A DNA stretch of 64,000 bases from Clostridia bacterium (GTDB lineage: Bacteria > Bacillota > Clostridia > Christensenellales > SZUA-584), in the NCBI GenBank assembly GCA_003249555.1, contig QKIQ01000095.1, positions 35,873-99,872 on the forward strand, given 5' to 3'. Positions 19,868 to 28,609 of the stretch are shown piece by piece (positions within the stretch are counted from its first letter, which is position 1; each line of letters starts with the position of its first letter). Under the pieces are notes generated by a model. The model did not search any database, had not been told where the DNA came from, and saw only the letters and a program-made list of their open reading frames with translations. The position numbers and the translations under genes were made by a program.

Positions 19868-20465
19868 ACATTCGCAGCACGCCGATGACTTTGCCGAGTA
19901 TATCGATATTGCGCGTATAGATGGGTTCATAGTTGTCATTTTCGGGCTGAAGACGGACATGTCCGTTTTCCACGAAAAAACGTTTCACGGTGGCTTCGTC
20001 TTCGAGCAATGCGACGACGATGTCACCGTTTTGTGCGTAATCCTGCTTTTGAGCAATAATCTTGTCTCTGTCAAATATGCCGGCATTCACCATACTGTCA
20101 CCGCAGACGTTGAGTATAAAAACGTCGTCGCTGCCGAGCAAAGAATAGGGGAGAGAAAGGTATTCTTCTATATTTTCCACGGCAGTAATTGGGCTGCCTG
20201 CCGCAACGCGACCCAAAACAGGTACAGACACCATTCGCTGCTTTTGAGCGCTGCCGTCAAGTATCATAATAGTGCGCGGTTTAGCAGGGTCTCTTGAAAT
20301 ATAGCCCTTTCTTTCGAGCTTAGTGAGATGCGCATGTGCTGTTGATGTTGATTTTAAATCAAGTGCCAGACAAATATCGCGCACACACGGCGCGTAGCCG
20401 TTCTCATTGATGTAATCCTTTAAGTATTCGAGCACTTCGTTCTGCCGCCGTGTCAAATCTTCCAT
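19860..20465 (-). CDS. lexA: SOS repressor LexA
   Basis: A 201-residue LexA that represses DNA-damage genes and is cleaved with RecA help. It has an N-terminal winged helix with the STAHAHLTKL recognition region. The cleavage site is Ala89-Gly90 in RVAAGSP, and the catalytic pair is Ser124 (CGDSM) and Lys161 (ATVKRF). A GTG four codons upstream is in frame, but AGTGAGG is correctly spaced for the ATG at 20465. A promoter and a LexA-type operator lie just upstream, so it is probably autoregulated. Confidence 0.96.
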   Translation of the reverse strand: MEDLTRRQNEVLEYLKDYINENGYAPCVRDICLALDLKSTSTAHAHLTKLERKGYISRDPAKPRTIMILDGSAQKQRMVSVPVLGRVAAGSPITAVENIEEYLSLPYSLLGSDDVFILNVCGDSMVNAGIFDRDKIIAQKQDYAQNGDIVVALLEDEATVKRFFVENGHVRLQPENDNYEPIYTRNIDILGKVIGVLRMFR

Positions 20466-20493
20466 AAAAAACCTCACTTATGTTTATAAAAAA

Positions 20494-20522
20494 AATATAA
20501 CAAAACTGTGGCCGAATGTCAA
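20494..20522 (-). promoter_or_regulatory. Promoter of lexA
   Basis: On the minus strand a perfect TTGACA (20517-20522), 17-base spacer and TATATT (20494-20499), 29 bases before the lexA ATG. Confidence 0.75.
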
Positions 20523-20532
20523 TGATTAACGC

Positions 20533-20544
20533 AAACAAATGTTC
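20533..20544 (-). promoter_or_regulatory. Putative LexA operator (SOS box)
   Basis: The minus strand reads GAACATTTGTTT, which fits the clostridial/Gram-positive pattern GAAC-N4-GTTY. It lies about ten bases upstream of the lexA -35 element and directly after the end of the recombinase gene. Confidence 0.6.
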
Positions 20545-21582
20545 TTATTTTTCATTTGAATTAAAAACAACAGCTTCAGATGCCTGCTTTCTGCGTGATT
20601 CGTCGATTGCCGCATAGTGCTTCCGAGTGGTGTTCACGTCTTTATGTCCAAGAACATCCGCCACAAGATAGATATCGCCTGTTTGTTGATAAAGCAGTGT
20701 ACCATATGTGCTGCGCAGTTTGTGCGGAGAGATATTTTTGAGCGGAACAGCGAGCTGAGCGTATTTTTGTACGAGCATCTGCAAAGCACGAACGCTCATT
20801 CGATTGTTTTGGAGGGAGAGAAACAGGGGAGAGCTGAGGAGATAGTTTGCTGCGTTTTTTCTTTGCTCCAGATAATCCTCCAGAGCATGCGATGTCTGTT
20901 CGCAAAAATAGAGAAGTGTTTCATTGCCGCCTTTGCGCAAAACCTTAAATGAACGACTTTCAAGATCGATATCGCTGACATCTAACGCACAGAGCTCGCT
21001 GATGCGAATGCCTGTTGTGAGAAATAATGTAAATATAGCAAGGTCTCGCAAGCGTGTGCGCTGATGATATTTTAACTGATTGTCGGTCAGTCCGTCGCCG
21101 GTATTAATGACATGCAGCAATTTTATGGCCTCGTTCTGATCAAGACGCAATATCGGCTTTTCGTGTATTTTTGGTGTCTTAAGGCGAGTGGTCACATTAT
21201 TTTCAAGAATTTCTTTATTATAAAAATACTTAAAAAATGCACGCAAAGTTGACAGCTTGCGTGCGATGCCATTTTCACCGTTTTCCACAGTTGTGTCGTC
21301 TTTATAATATAAAGTCACATATTCGAGGAAACGTTCAATGTCCGTTAATGTGATTGCGTTTAAATCAGATGGCTGCATGATGCCGACATTTTTGCCAAGT
21401 TCGTTTTCAAGAAAAGAAAAAAACAAGCGCAAATCATACGCATAATTGATACGTGTAAGCAGCAGCGTGTTCGGCTCGATACCTCGGAAAAACTCAAGGC
21501 AAAACTTTGGCAGCGTATCCATAACGCGTCGCAGTTTTTCCGTTTTTTGAACGTTGATTTCTGTTTTGCTGAGTTTAGACAT
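20545..21582 (-). CDS. Tyrosine recombinase/integrase, XerC/XerD-like
   Basis: A 345-residue tyrosine recombinase with an N-terminal SAM-like DNA-binding domain and a complete catalytic set: Arg193 (TGIRISE), Lys217 (RKGG), His287 and Arg290 (HKLR), His313 (LGHKD), Tyr323. It could resolve chromosome dimers or act as a stand-alone recombinase. No phage genes or attachment-like repeats surround it, and a recombinase next to lexA is common in Clostridia, so a housekeeping role is plausible. It ends just before the lexA operator, in the same direction as lexA. Confidence 0.9.
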   Translation of the reverse strand: MSKLSKTEINVQKTEKLRRVMDTLPKFCLEFFRGIEPNTLLLTRINYAYDLRLFFSFLENELGKNVGIMQPSDLNAITLTDIERFLEYVTLYYKDDTTVENGENGIARKLSTLRAFFKYFYNKEILENNVTTRLKTPKIHEKPILRLDQNEAIKLLHVINTGDGLTDNQLKYHQRTRLRDLAIFTLFLTTGIRISELCALDVSDIDLESRSFKVLRKGGNETLLYFCEQTSHALEDYLEQRKNAANYLLSSPLFLSLQNNRMSVRALQMLVQKYAQLAVPLKNISPHKLRSTYGTLLYQQTGDIYLVADVLGHKDVNTTRKHYAAIDESRRKQASEAVVFNSNEK

Positions 21583-21642
21583 TACAACACCTAAAAAGCT
21601 TCTATTTTTACCATTATAGCGTATATGAGTTTAAAAAGCAAT

Positions 21643-21676
21643 AACTATGCGCAAAACTAGCCTTTTACGCATAGTT
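21643..21676. terminator. Inverted repeat, possible rnhA terminator
   Basis: A perfect 9-base inverted repeat AACTATGCG/CGCATAGTT with a 16-base loop lies between rnhA and the recombinase, both on the minus strand. Minus-strand transcripts would read ATTGCTTTTT after it, a weak T tail. It could instead be an operator for the recombinase promoter. Confidence 0.45.
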
Positions 21677-21690
21677 TAACGCATATCCTT

Positions 21691-22134
21691 TTAGGCTTTA
21701 TTATCCTTAATCGCTTTTCTTGCGAGTTCGTCACAGATGTTGTTGTACTTATCGTCAGAATGACCTTTTACTTTTTTATATGACACCTGGTGATCTCTTG
21801 CGGCTTTAAGAATCGCTTTCCACAAATCCTGGTTTTCCACAGGTTGTTTGGAGGCGTTTTTCCATCCGTTTGAAAGCCACTTATCAATCCAACCACGCTC
21901 GAAAGCGTTATGGATGTAAGCACTGTCTGTGTGTACAATTAAACGGCATGGTTCTTTCAGCGCTTTTAGCGCTTCCAGCACGGCGGTCAATTCCATGCGG
22001 TTGTTTGTGGTGTCTGGCTCAAATCCGCTGATTTTTTTCTCGTTGCCTTTATATATTAGGACAGCCGCCCAACCGCCTGGACCCGGATTATGCGAACATG
22101 CGCCGTCAGTGTATATGATAACCTCTTTCATCAT
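21691..22134 (-). CDS. rnhA: Ribonuclease HI
   Basis: A 147-residue RNase H1 that cuts RNA in RNA-DNA hybrids. The four acidic catalytic residues are visible: Asp10 (YTDGACSHNPG), Glu in NRMELTA, Asp in HTDSAY, and Asp in NICDELAR. The start overlaps the proC stop codon (ATGA), so the pair is co-translated. A second ATG follows directly. Confidence 0.96.
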   Translation of the reverse strand: MMKEVIIYTDGACSHNPGPGGWAAVLIYKGNEKKISGFEPDTTNNRMELTAVLEALKALKEPCRLIVHTDSAYIHNAFERGWIDKWLSNGWKNASKQPVENQDLWKAILKAARDHQVSYKKVKGHSDDKYNNICDELARKAIKDNKA

Positions 22135-22940
22135 CGTTTAGACATTTTCCTGGATTTCTCCTCGCATTTCACCACTGCATTCATCACTGCGCCTCGGAAG
22201 CCGTCGTTCTCAAGTGACTTGACTGCTTCAATTGTGGTTCCGCCCGGTGAGCATACCGCATCCTTAAGCGCGCCCGGATGGTTGCCGGTATCCAATACCA
22301 TTTTCGCGCTGCCCAGCACTGTTTGCGCGGCAAGCTTTTGTGCCTGTGAACGCGTCAGACCGCAAAGTACGCCCGCATCGGCAAGCGCTTCGATAAACAT
22401 AAACACATACGCAGGCCCGCTTCCGGATACGGCTGTGACAGCATCCATGTTTTTGCAGGGTGCATGATCGATTTTGCCAAGAGCCGAAAACAAGCTTTCG
22501 ATAAAAGCCGTTTCATCATCAGATAGATTGCAGGGTGATTCAAAAACGCTCATCCCCTCCCCCGCCAGCAACGGTGTGTTGGGCATAAGTCGCAAAACTT
22601 TTTTGTCTTCACCGATTTGTGACTTAATCATGTCGGCGCTCCATCCTGCCGCGATGGATACAACGGGCTTATCTCCAATAAATGGCTTTAATGCACGCAG
22701 TACAGCAGCCAGCACGTGGGGCTTCACTGCTGTCACAATCATCTCTGCATTGGCACATAATTGTTCAATATTTGAGACTGGGATAACACCAATTTCTAAT
22801 GACATTGATTTCGTTTTTTGCGTATCTACGTCATAAATATAGACTTTATCAGCAGATACCACAGCTTTTTCCACAGCGCCTTTTATAATGGCGCTTGCCA
22901 TATTACCTGCTCCCACAAACCCGAGCGTATATGTTTTCAT
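22131..22940 (-). CDS. proC: Pyrroline-5-carboxylate reductase
   Basis: A 269-residue enzyme making proline from pyrroline-5-carboxylate with NAD(P)H. The Rossmann motif GFVGAGNMASAI is at the N-terminus. The signature region near residue 215-240 (LKDAVCSPGGTTIEAVKSLE) is intact; it marks the oligomer/active-site helix. AGGAGG touches the upstream ATG at 22946 and is six bases from the ATG at 22940, so the latter is chosen. It is followed in the same operon by rnhA, an unusual partner. Confidence 0.96.
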   Translation of the reverse strand: MKTYTLGFVGAGNMASAIIKGAVEKAVVSADKVYIYDVDTQKTKSMSLEIGVIPVSNIEQLCANAEMIVTAVKPHVLAAVLRALKPFIGDKPVVSIAAGWSADMIKSQIGEDKKVLRLMPNTPLLAGEGMSVFESPCNLSDDETAFIESLFSALGKIDHAPCKNMDAVTAVSGSGPAYVFMFIEALADAGVLCGLTRSQAQKLAAQTVLGSAKMVLDTGNHPGALKDAVCSPGGTTIEAVKSLENDGFRGAVMNAVVKCEEKSRKMSKR

Positions 22941-23015
22941 TTTCATCCTCCTGTTAATTGCAAACTTTGTTATAAAGCATATATTATAAATGATTGCTTT
23001 TCTGTATTCCTCCTA

Positions 23016-23044
23016 TTGACGTGACATGCCAAATTGTTTATAAT
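23016..23044 (+). promoter_or_regulatory. Promoter of tRNA-Trp
   Basis: TTGACG, 17-base spacer and TATAAT, ending 16 bases before the mature tRNA 5' end. Confidence 0.75.
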
Positions 23045-23060
23045 ATCGATTGTCTGCTGA

Positions 23061-23136
23061 AGGGGAGTGGCTCAATTGGTAGAGCATCGGTCTCCAAAAC
23101 CGACGGTTGCGTGTTCGAGTCGCGTCTCCCCTGCCA
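23061..23136 (+). tRNA. tRNA-Trp (CCA)
   Basis: A 76-base tRNA with encoded CCA, acceptor AGGGGAG/CTCCCCT, anticodon stem CGGT/ACCG around CTCCAAA giving CCA, and T arm GTGTTCGAGTCGC. It has its own promoter and a terminator five bases downstream. Confidence 0.96.
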
Positions 23137-23140
23137 CGTC

Positions 23141-23168
23141 GGAGCAAAGTGCGCTTTGCTCCGTTTTT
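23141..23168 (+). terminator. Terminator of tRNA-Trp, first copy in a tandem repeat
   Basis: GGAGCAAAG and CTTTGCTCC form a perfect 9-pair stem with loop TGCG followed by GTTTTT, five bases after the tRNA. The same hairpin recurs twice at 108-base intervals. Confidence 0.85.
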
Positions 23169-23388
23169 CTTGCAGAAAAACATCCGCACGCTTCCTTGCT
23201 CCTCCTTATCCCCACAAAGCCTTGTGTCTTTGCGGGGGCCCCGGTATTAAAGCAAAGTGCGCTTTGCTCCGTTTTTCTTGCAGAAAAACATCTGCACGCT
23301 TCCTTGCTCCTCCTTATCCCCACAAAGCCTTGTGTCTTTGCGGGGACCCCGGTATTAAAGCAAAGTGCGCTTTGCTCCGTTTTTCTTG
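23143..23388. repeat. 108-bp tandem repeat, two copies plus a partial third
   Basis: Units start at 23143, 23251 and 23359. Copies one and two differ at only about two positions; the third is cut off after about 30 bases. Each full unit holds a terminator-like hairpin (AGCAAAGTGCGCTTTGCT then T-rich) and a second hairpin (CCCCACAAAG paired with CTTTGCGGGG). The spacing is a multiple of three, so long open frames arise on both strands, but they lack codon-like character and are not called genes. It separates tRNA-Trp from the end of purB. Confidence 0.9.
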
Positions 23389-23410
23389 TGGAAAAATGCG
23401 TTTATTATCT

Positions 23411-24841
23411 TTAGACGCGTACGTCACCTTTGATGCCAATTCGTCCCGAATATTTTGCCAATACCGGTTTTACCTGCTCGTCTACAAAGTCCTGCGTCTG
23501 TTTTGCGGCACATCCTGTGAATTTCTCTGGGTCCAGCAGGTTGTCAATTTCCTGAGTTGTAAGATGAAATGCCGCATCCTCTTTGATGAGGTCAAGCAGA
23601 TTATTGCTTTGCCCGTGCAATTTGACGCGTTCCGCGGCAGCCATGGAATGTGTACGGATATGTTCGTGCAGATCCTGCCTGTCTCCCCCGCGCTTTACGG
23701 CTTCCATCAGTATCGTTTCGGTAGCCATAAAAGGAAGCTCCTGGTTGATGTGATTTTTTATTACATTCTCATAAACCACAAGGCCGTCACTGATGTTGAG
23801 ATAAAGATTGAGTATAGCATCGACTGCAAGGAAGCTTTGAGGAATCACGAGACGCTTGTTTGCCGAATCATCGAGTGTACGCTCAAACCACTGCGTTGAG
23901 GCCGTGACAGCGGCGTTTAACGGCATTGTGAGCACAAAACGGCAAAGGGCCCCCATGCGTTCACTGCGCATAGGGTTGCGCTTGTAAGCCATCGCTGAAG
24001 ACCCTATCTGTTTTTTTTCGAAAGGTTCTTCCATCTCTTTGAGATTTTGCAGAAGTCTAAGGTCGTTGCTAAATTTATACGCGCTCTGCGCAATGAGAGA
24101 CAGTGTGTTCAGCACGATTGAATCAAATTTTCGGGGATATGTTTGGCCAGTCACGGCGTACGATGAAGAAAAGCCCATTTTCTCACAGACGATTTTATCC
24201 AGCAATTTCACTTTGCCCGTATCGCCATTGAAAAGTGATAAAAAGCTGGCGCCCGTACCCGTTGTGCCTTTCACCCCGCGTAGCTTGAAATTGCTGATGA
24301 TATCATTTATCTGCTGCAAATCCATGAGCAAATCCTGTATCCACAGTGTGGCGCGTTTGCCCACTGTGGTGAGCTGCGCAGGCTGAAAATGCGTAAAGCC
24401 AAGCGTCGGCATATCTTTGTATGTGAGCGCAAAACGCGACAGGTTCTCAATAACGCTTACAAGCTTGTCTTCGACGAGCTTTAGAGCACTGTGCATTACG
24501 ATTAAATCGGTGTTGTCACCCACAAAGCAGCTTGTCGCACCGAGATGGATGATGGAACGTGCTTTGGGACACTGCTCGCCATAGGCGTGCACATGTGCCA
24601 TTACATCGTGTCGCACAATTTTTTCCTGCGCCTCAGCCACATCATAGTTGATGTTGTTCATATGTTGTTTAAGCTCGGCAATCTGTTCGTCGGTGATATC
24701 AAGCCCCATGGTTTTCTCGCTCTCAGCAAGTGCCACCCAAAGTCTGCGCCATGTTTTGAATTTTAAGTCATCAGAGAAGGCTTCGGCCATTTCTTTTGAG
24801 GCATATCGTGTGATTAATGGATTTTCGTAAATATTTTTCAT
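23411..24841 (-). CDS. purB: Adenylosuccinate lyase
   Basis: A 476-residue fumarase/aspartase-superfamily enzyme. It splits SAICAR and adenylosuccinate to release fumarate in purine synthesis. The mobile-loop signature GSSAMAYKRNPMRSE near residue 290 is intact. The catalytic His region is TLGFTHFQPAQ near 155. AAGGTG is eight bases before the ATG at 24841 and only two before the ATG at 24847, so the second start is chosen. It is downstream of the M19 dipeptidase, likely in the same transcript. Confidence 0.95.
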   Translation of the reverse strand: MKNIYENPLITRYASKEMAEAFSDDLKFKTWRRLWVALAESEKTMGLDITDEQIAELKQHMNNINYDVAEAQEKIVRHDVMAHVHAYGEQCPKARSIIHLGATSCFVGDNTDLIVMHSALKLVEDKLVSVIENLSRFALTYKDMPTLGFTHFQPAQLTTVGKRATLWIQDLLMDLQQINDIISNFKLRGVKGTTGTGASFLSLFNGDTGKVKLLDKIVCEKMGFSSSYAVTGQTYPRKFDSIVLNTLSLIAQSAYKFSNDLRLLQNLKEMEEPFEKKQIGSSAMAYKRNPMRSERMGALCRFVLTMPLNAAVTASTQWFERTLDDSANKRLVIPQSFLAVDAILNLYLNISDGLVVYENVIKNHINQELPFMATETILMEAVKRGGDRQDLHEHIRTHSMAAAERVKLHGQSNNLLDLIKEDAAFHLTTQEIDNLLDPEKFTGCAAKQTQDFVDEQVKPVLAKYSGRIGIKGDVRV

Positions 24842-24855
24842 TTGCATTCACCTTG

Positions 24856-25770
24856 TTATTGTTTTAAAAATTTTAATATAAATCGGGCAAAATTGCCATA
24901 GCAAATTTTTGAGACGAGACTTTTTGGATATCCCCGGCGCAGCATTGCCTCGGGAATCATTTGAAAATCAGCGGTAGAATCAAGGCCTTTTGGCGTATAT
25001 TGTATGCCGCAAAAATCCGAACCAAAGCCCACGGTATCTTCTCCCCCACAATCCAAAACAAATTCCATATGATCTATAACATCTTCAATATCGGCAAATC
25101 CCCCGCGTAAAAATTCCGTATAGAAGTTGATACCGATATATCCGCCACGCTTGATAATTGCTTTTATCTGTTCTTTTTTCAGGTTGCGCGCTGATGCATG
25201 CAAATCGTAAACGCATGAATGAGTTGCGCACGGCGAGAGATTATAGTGTTGCAGAGCTTCCCAAAAACCTTGTTCATTGATATGGGATAAATCGAGCGCG
25301 ATATTGAGTCTGTTGAGCTCCTGAATGGCTTCTTCACCTTGCCGTTTGAGTCCGCCCTCAGCGAGACAACCGCTGGCGTATGTGTTTTCGCCGTTCCATG
25401 TGAGGCTGAATATCCGAACGCCTTTATCGTAAACCTGTGAAATATAATCATTTCGGCAATCGATGCTTTCACCGCTTTCAATCGCAAGAACAGCTTTAAT
25501 TGTTTGGTTTGATTGAAGATTTGAGCCGTTTATGCAGTGAATGATATCTTTCGTGTTCTGTTTTACAAACGTGTGAAAGTACTCAATTTGCTTATCGCAT
25601 AAAGTCAGTTTGTCTTTGGTTTCAGGAGGTACCCAAACCGCAAACGTCTGCAAAGCGATGCCTCCGCTTTTCATGCGTTTTATATCAGCGTGGTTAAAAA
25701 GCCTGCATGCACAGTCTTCTACGACATGATAAGCAAGGAAATCCGAATGGGCATCCGCAATCTTAAACAT
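24856..25770 (-). CDS. Membrane dipeptidase-like enzyme (M19)
   Basis: A 304-residue M19 dipeptidase-family protein. Zinc ligands of the family are seen: the His-x-Asp pair in DAHSDF near the N-terminus, the bridging Glu in IESGES near residue 105, and His residues in LDLSHIN and ATHSC; GFGSDFCGI supplies the Asp near 265. The family hydrolyses dipeptides, including some D-residue dipeptides. No signal peptide is seen, so it is probably cytoplasmic. GGAGG before the ATG at 25770 decides the start; the frame is open 42 bases further. Confidence 0.9.
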   Translation of the reverse strand: MFKIADAHSDFLAYHVVEDCACRLFNHADIKRMKSGGIALQTFAVWVPPETKDKLTLCDKQIEYFHTFVKQNTKDIIHCINGSNLQSNQTIKAVLAIESGESIDCRNDYISQVYDKGVRIFSLTWNGENTYASGCLAEGGLKRQGEEAIQELNRLNIALDLSHINEQGFWEALQHYNLSPCATHSCVYDLHASARNLKKEQIKAIIKRGGYIGINFYTEFLRGGFADIEDVIDHMEFVLDCGGEDTVGFGSDFCGIQYTPKGLDSTADFQMIPEAMLRRGYPKSLVSKICYGNFARFILKFLKQ

Positions 25771-25821
25771 ATCTAAGCCTCCAATCACTAGATAATATAT
25801 ATAAAAGCCCATAAAACTGAA

Positions 25822-25848
25822 AGAGGAACCGAGATTTTCGGCTCCTCT
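25822..25848 (-). terminator. Terminator of rny
   Basis: A stem of about 11 pairs (AGAGGAGCCGA with TCGGTTCCTCT, imperfect) follows the RNase Y stop codon on the minus strand, with a modest T-rich tail. Confidence 0.65.
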
Positions 25849-25854
25849 GTTTGT

Positions 25855-27393
25855 TTACTTTGCGTAATCGACTGATCTGGTTTCTCTGATCACGTTGACC
25901 TTGATTTGGCCCGGATAGTCCAGATCCTTTTCGATCTTTTTCACGATGTCCTTGGCCATTAAATGCATGCCAGCATCGTCCACATCCTCAGGCTTGACCA
26001 ATATGCGGACTTCACGTCCCGCCTGTATGGCGTAGCACTTGTCGACGCCCGAGAACGAATTCGCGATTTCTTCCAAAGCTTCTAAGCGTTTTATGTAGTT
26101 TTCGAGAGTTTCACGTCTTGCACCGGGACGTGCCGCAGAAATAGCGTCAGCCGACTGAACGAGAACCGCTTCAACGGTCTGCGCTTCGACATCGCCATGA
26201 TGCGCCTGTATACAGTGTATCACATCGTTAGCTTCCCGGTATTTTTTTGCCAGATCGGCACCGATCTGTATGTGAGGCCCTTCGACCTCATGGTCAACTG
26301 CTTTTCCGATGTCGTGCAGAAGTCCGCCGCGTTTGGCAAGCTTCACATTGGCGCCAAGCTCTGCCGCCATGACTGCTGACAGGTGTGCTACCTCTAACGA
26401 GTGTTTAAGCACATTCTGCCCGTAGCTTGTGCGGTATTTGAGCCTTCCAAGAAGCTTGATGATTTCGGGATGCAGATTGTGTATGCCGGTATCAAAAGCG
26501 GCCTGCTCTCCCGCGTCACGAATCTCCTTATCCACCTCTTTACGTGCTTTCTTGACCATTTCTTCAATGCGAGCCGGATGGATTCTGCCATCGATGATAA
26601 GCTTTTCAAGCGCGATCCGCGCAACTTCCCTTCTGATAGGGTCAAATCCGGACAATATGACGGCTTCCGGCGTATCATCGATAATTAAATCAATACCAGT
26701 AGCTGTTTCCAGCGCACGGATGTTACGTCCTTCACGGCCAATGATTCTGCCCTTCATTTCATCGTTGGGCAGCGATACAACCGAAACGGTATTTTCCGCC
26801 ACATGGTCAGCCGCATATTTCTGAATGGCATTGGCTATGATATCACGGGATTTCTTGTCGGCCTCTTCTTTGGCCTTATACTCGATATCCCGAACATAAA
26901 CCGCCATATCGCGTCTGGTTTCCTGCTCGACCTTTTCAAGCAGCAGCGATTTTGCTTCGTCGATCGTCATGCCGGATATTTTCTCCAACTGGGCGACCTG
27001 ATCGGCAAACACTTGGTCGATGTCTTCCTTGCGTTTGCTGACTTCCTTCAGCTTTTTGTTAATCTGTTCGTCTTTTGATTCCACGCTCGCCATTTTCTTA
27101 TCAAGCGTTTCTTCTCTTTGAGCTAACCTTCTCTCGATTCTTTGGATCTCGCTTCGTCTTTCTTTGGTTTCTCTATCGAATTCAGTTCTTAAGGTGTGGA
27201 TCTCTTCTTTGGCTTCCAGTATCGTTTCCTTCTTGACGGCTTCGGCTTTTCTCTGAGCTTCAGTCACAAGCTTTTTAACGGATTCTTCTGCCCTGCCTAC
27301 TTTTGCTTCAGCTACGTTTCTTCTGTAAATATAACCAGCAAACGCACCGATAACAACAGTTACAAGAGGCAGAATGACATGCCAAATATCCAC
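25855..27393 (-). CDS. rny: Ribonuclease Y
   Basis: A membrane-anchored endoribonuclease that starts mRNA decay. In order: an N-terminal membrane helix (about residues 5-22), a long charged coiled coil to about 190, a KH domain with [15 protein letters not shown], and an HD domain with [12 protein letters not shown]. The coding frame reaches a GTG at 27408, but AGGAGG overlaps that codon. The GTG at 27393 is better placed, giving 512 residues; the start is therefore uncertain by five codons. It has its own terminator. Confidence 0.95.
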   Translation of the reverse strand: MDIWHVILPLVTVVIGAFAGYIYRRNVAEAKVGRAEESVKKLVTEAQRKAEAVKKETILEAKEEIHTLRTEFDRETKERRSEIQRIERRLAQREETLDKKMASVESKDEQINKKLKEVSKRKEDIDQVFADQVAQLEKISGMTIDEAKSLLLEKVEQETRRDMAVYVRDIEYKAKEEADKKSRDIIANAIQKYAADHVAENTVSVVSLPNDEMKGRIIGREGRNIRALETATGIDLIIDDTPEAVILSGFDPIRREVARIALEKLIIDGRIHPARIEEMVKKARKEVDKEIRDAGEQAAFDTGIHNLHPEIIKLLGRLKYRTSYGQNVLKHSLEVAHLSAVMAAELGANVKLAKRGGLLHDIGKAVDHEVEGPHIQIGADLAKKYREANDVIHCIQAHHGDVEAQTVEAVLVQSADAISAARPGARRETLENYIKRLEALEEIANSFSGVDKCYAIQAGREVRILVKPEDVDDAGMHLMAKDIVKKIEKDLDYPGQIKVNVIRETRSVDYAK

Positions 27394-27634
27394 TTTAGTA
27401 TGTCGCACCTCCTCTATTAAGTTTTAAAGCAAATATACCCCCATATAGAGTTCCCTTTGTATATCTGCCAATTGATAATGCACCTCAATTATAATCTTAC
27501 AATTTGTTCTATAAAATTATACTCGCAGTGCGCACGAGATTGCTAATAAGGAATTATCTATAAAAAGAAAATAATAGTAATATCTCATATTAGAACCATA
27601 ACCAATTCTATTATCTGCATAGAATTTTGTCAAG

Positions 27635-28498
27635 TCAGGATATACCCATGCGGCCACTTTCTTCGCTATGCCGGCTCTTTCGAAAGGCCAAAACAGCAAG
27701 GGAAAAACAGACTGCTGCGATAATCGGGTAATAGAATTTGAATCCTGTTACAATGGGCCATAATATCACGATAACACCGCAGAAGACATAACGCTTTATC
27801 TTCTTTTTACTCAAAGTAGTCTGTCTTATTCTTTCTAGAGTTAATATAGAAGTATTCATCTCTCTTTGTGACCGCTGTTCAGCTTCTTCTTCATCCGGCA
27901 GCATATTATGCTTGGCGGCCAGTTTTAGGACATCTGCGCCGGATATCAATGTGATCTCTCTATCTATGCCATCGCATAGCTTTTGAGCGTTATCACTGAA
28001 TTCACTTAGCGATAAAAATAGGAGTGCTTCGTTATTTGCGCGTAATACATCCAGAATATCAGACACATCTATCATTGAACGGGGATGGTTATGAAATGCG
28101 TATACCTTTGCTTCATTTTTGCGGGCAGTAAAACCTTTATCCCAAGGCTTAATATTTTCTAAGCCATCAAATAGTTTTTCCATATATTCAGAAAACTTGT
28201 CTTTTGTCATAAAAGTCAACGTTTCAAGCAGACATTTTTCTTTTATTCGCTTCAAGTCTTGCTTAATAAACCGTTCCGTTCTTATTTTGTTTATTTTAAG
28301 CACTGCAAGGCTAACAGCCATTGTAAGAAATATTGAAATTATAATGGAGACTGTAAATGACCTGCTATAGTAAAGCAGCACCCAAAACATCATAACCGTG
28401 ATGAAAAGCCTGAATACAACAAAATCAATTGTGCGAGCCACAATAGAGCGACCGCCATGCATTTGTTTTTGATAATACCGCAGCATTTTTGCATCCAT
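27635..28498 (-). CDS. Membrane protein with central soluble domain, unknown function
   Basis: A 287-residue protein with two membrane helices near the N-terminus (about 30-75), a soluble middle (about 85-225) and two helices near the C-terminus (about 240-280). The middle contains KVYAFHNHPRSMIDVSDI and REITLISGADVLKLA, which resemble the core of Mrr-like PD-(D/E)XK restriction-endonuclease folds, but the catalytic Asp/Glu-x-Lys is not clear. AAGGAGGAG before the ATG at 28498 fixes the start; the frame is open further. It lies divergent from nadD. Role not known. Confidence 0.65.
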   Translation of the reverse strand: MDAKMLRYYQKQMHGGRSIVARTIDFVVFRLFITVMMFWVLLYYSRSFTVSIIISIFLTMAVSLAVLKINKIRTERFIKQDLKRIKEKCLLETLTFMTKDKFSEYMEKLFDGLENIKPWDKGFTARKNEAKVYAFHNHPRSMIDVSDILDVLRANNEALLFLSLSEFSDNAQKLCDGIDREITLISGADVLKLAAKHNMLPDEEEAEQRSQREMNTSILTLERIRQTTLSKKKIKRYVFCGVIVILWPIVTGFKFYYPIIAAVCFSLAVLAFRKSRHSEESGRMGIS

Positions 28499-28559
28499 GT
28501 ACAACTCCTCCTTCTTAAAAATTGTTGCCAAATGATATTTAATGTATACTTGCACAACT

Positions 28560-28588
28560 TGTTATAAATTTTTGACTAGTGTATAATA
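28560..28588 (+). promoter_or_regulatory. Promoter of nadD-yqeK-rsfS
   Basis: TTGTTA, 17-base spacer and TATAAT, 21 bases before the nadD ATG. Confidence 0.65.
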
Positions 28589-28609
28589 CTAAAGGTGAAA
28601 GGTACCGGT

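Noticed and set aside
20545..21582. The tyrosine recombinase as a sign of a prophage or integrated element
   Set aside because: No phage genes, att-like repeats or tRNA target are adjacent; position beside lexA is common in Clostridia.
22994..23899. A 301-codon frame over tRNA-Trp and the 108-bp repeat
   Set aside because: It covers a tRNA, a terminator repeat and the antisense of purB. The repeat length, a multiple of three, keeps the frame open by chance.
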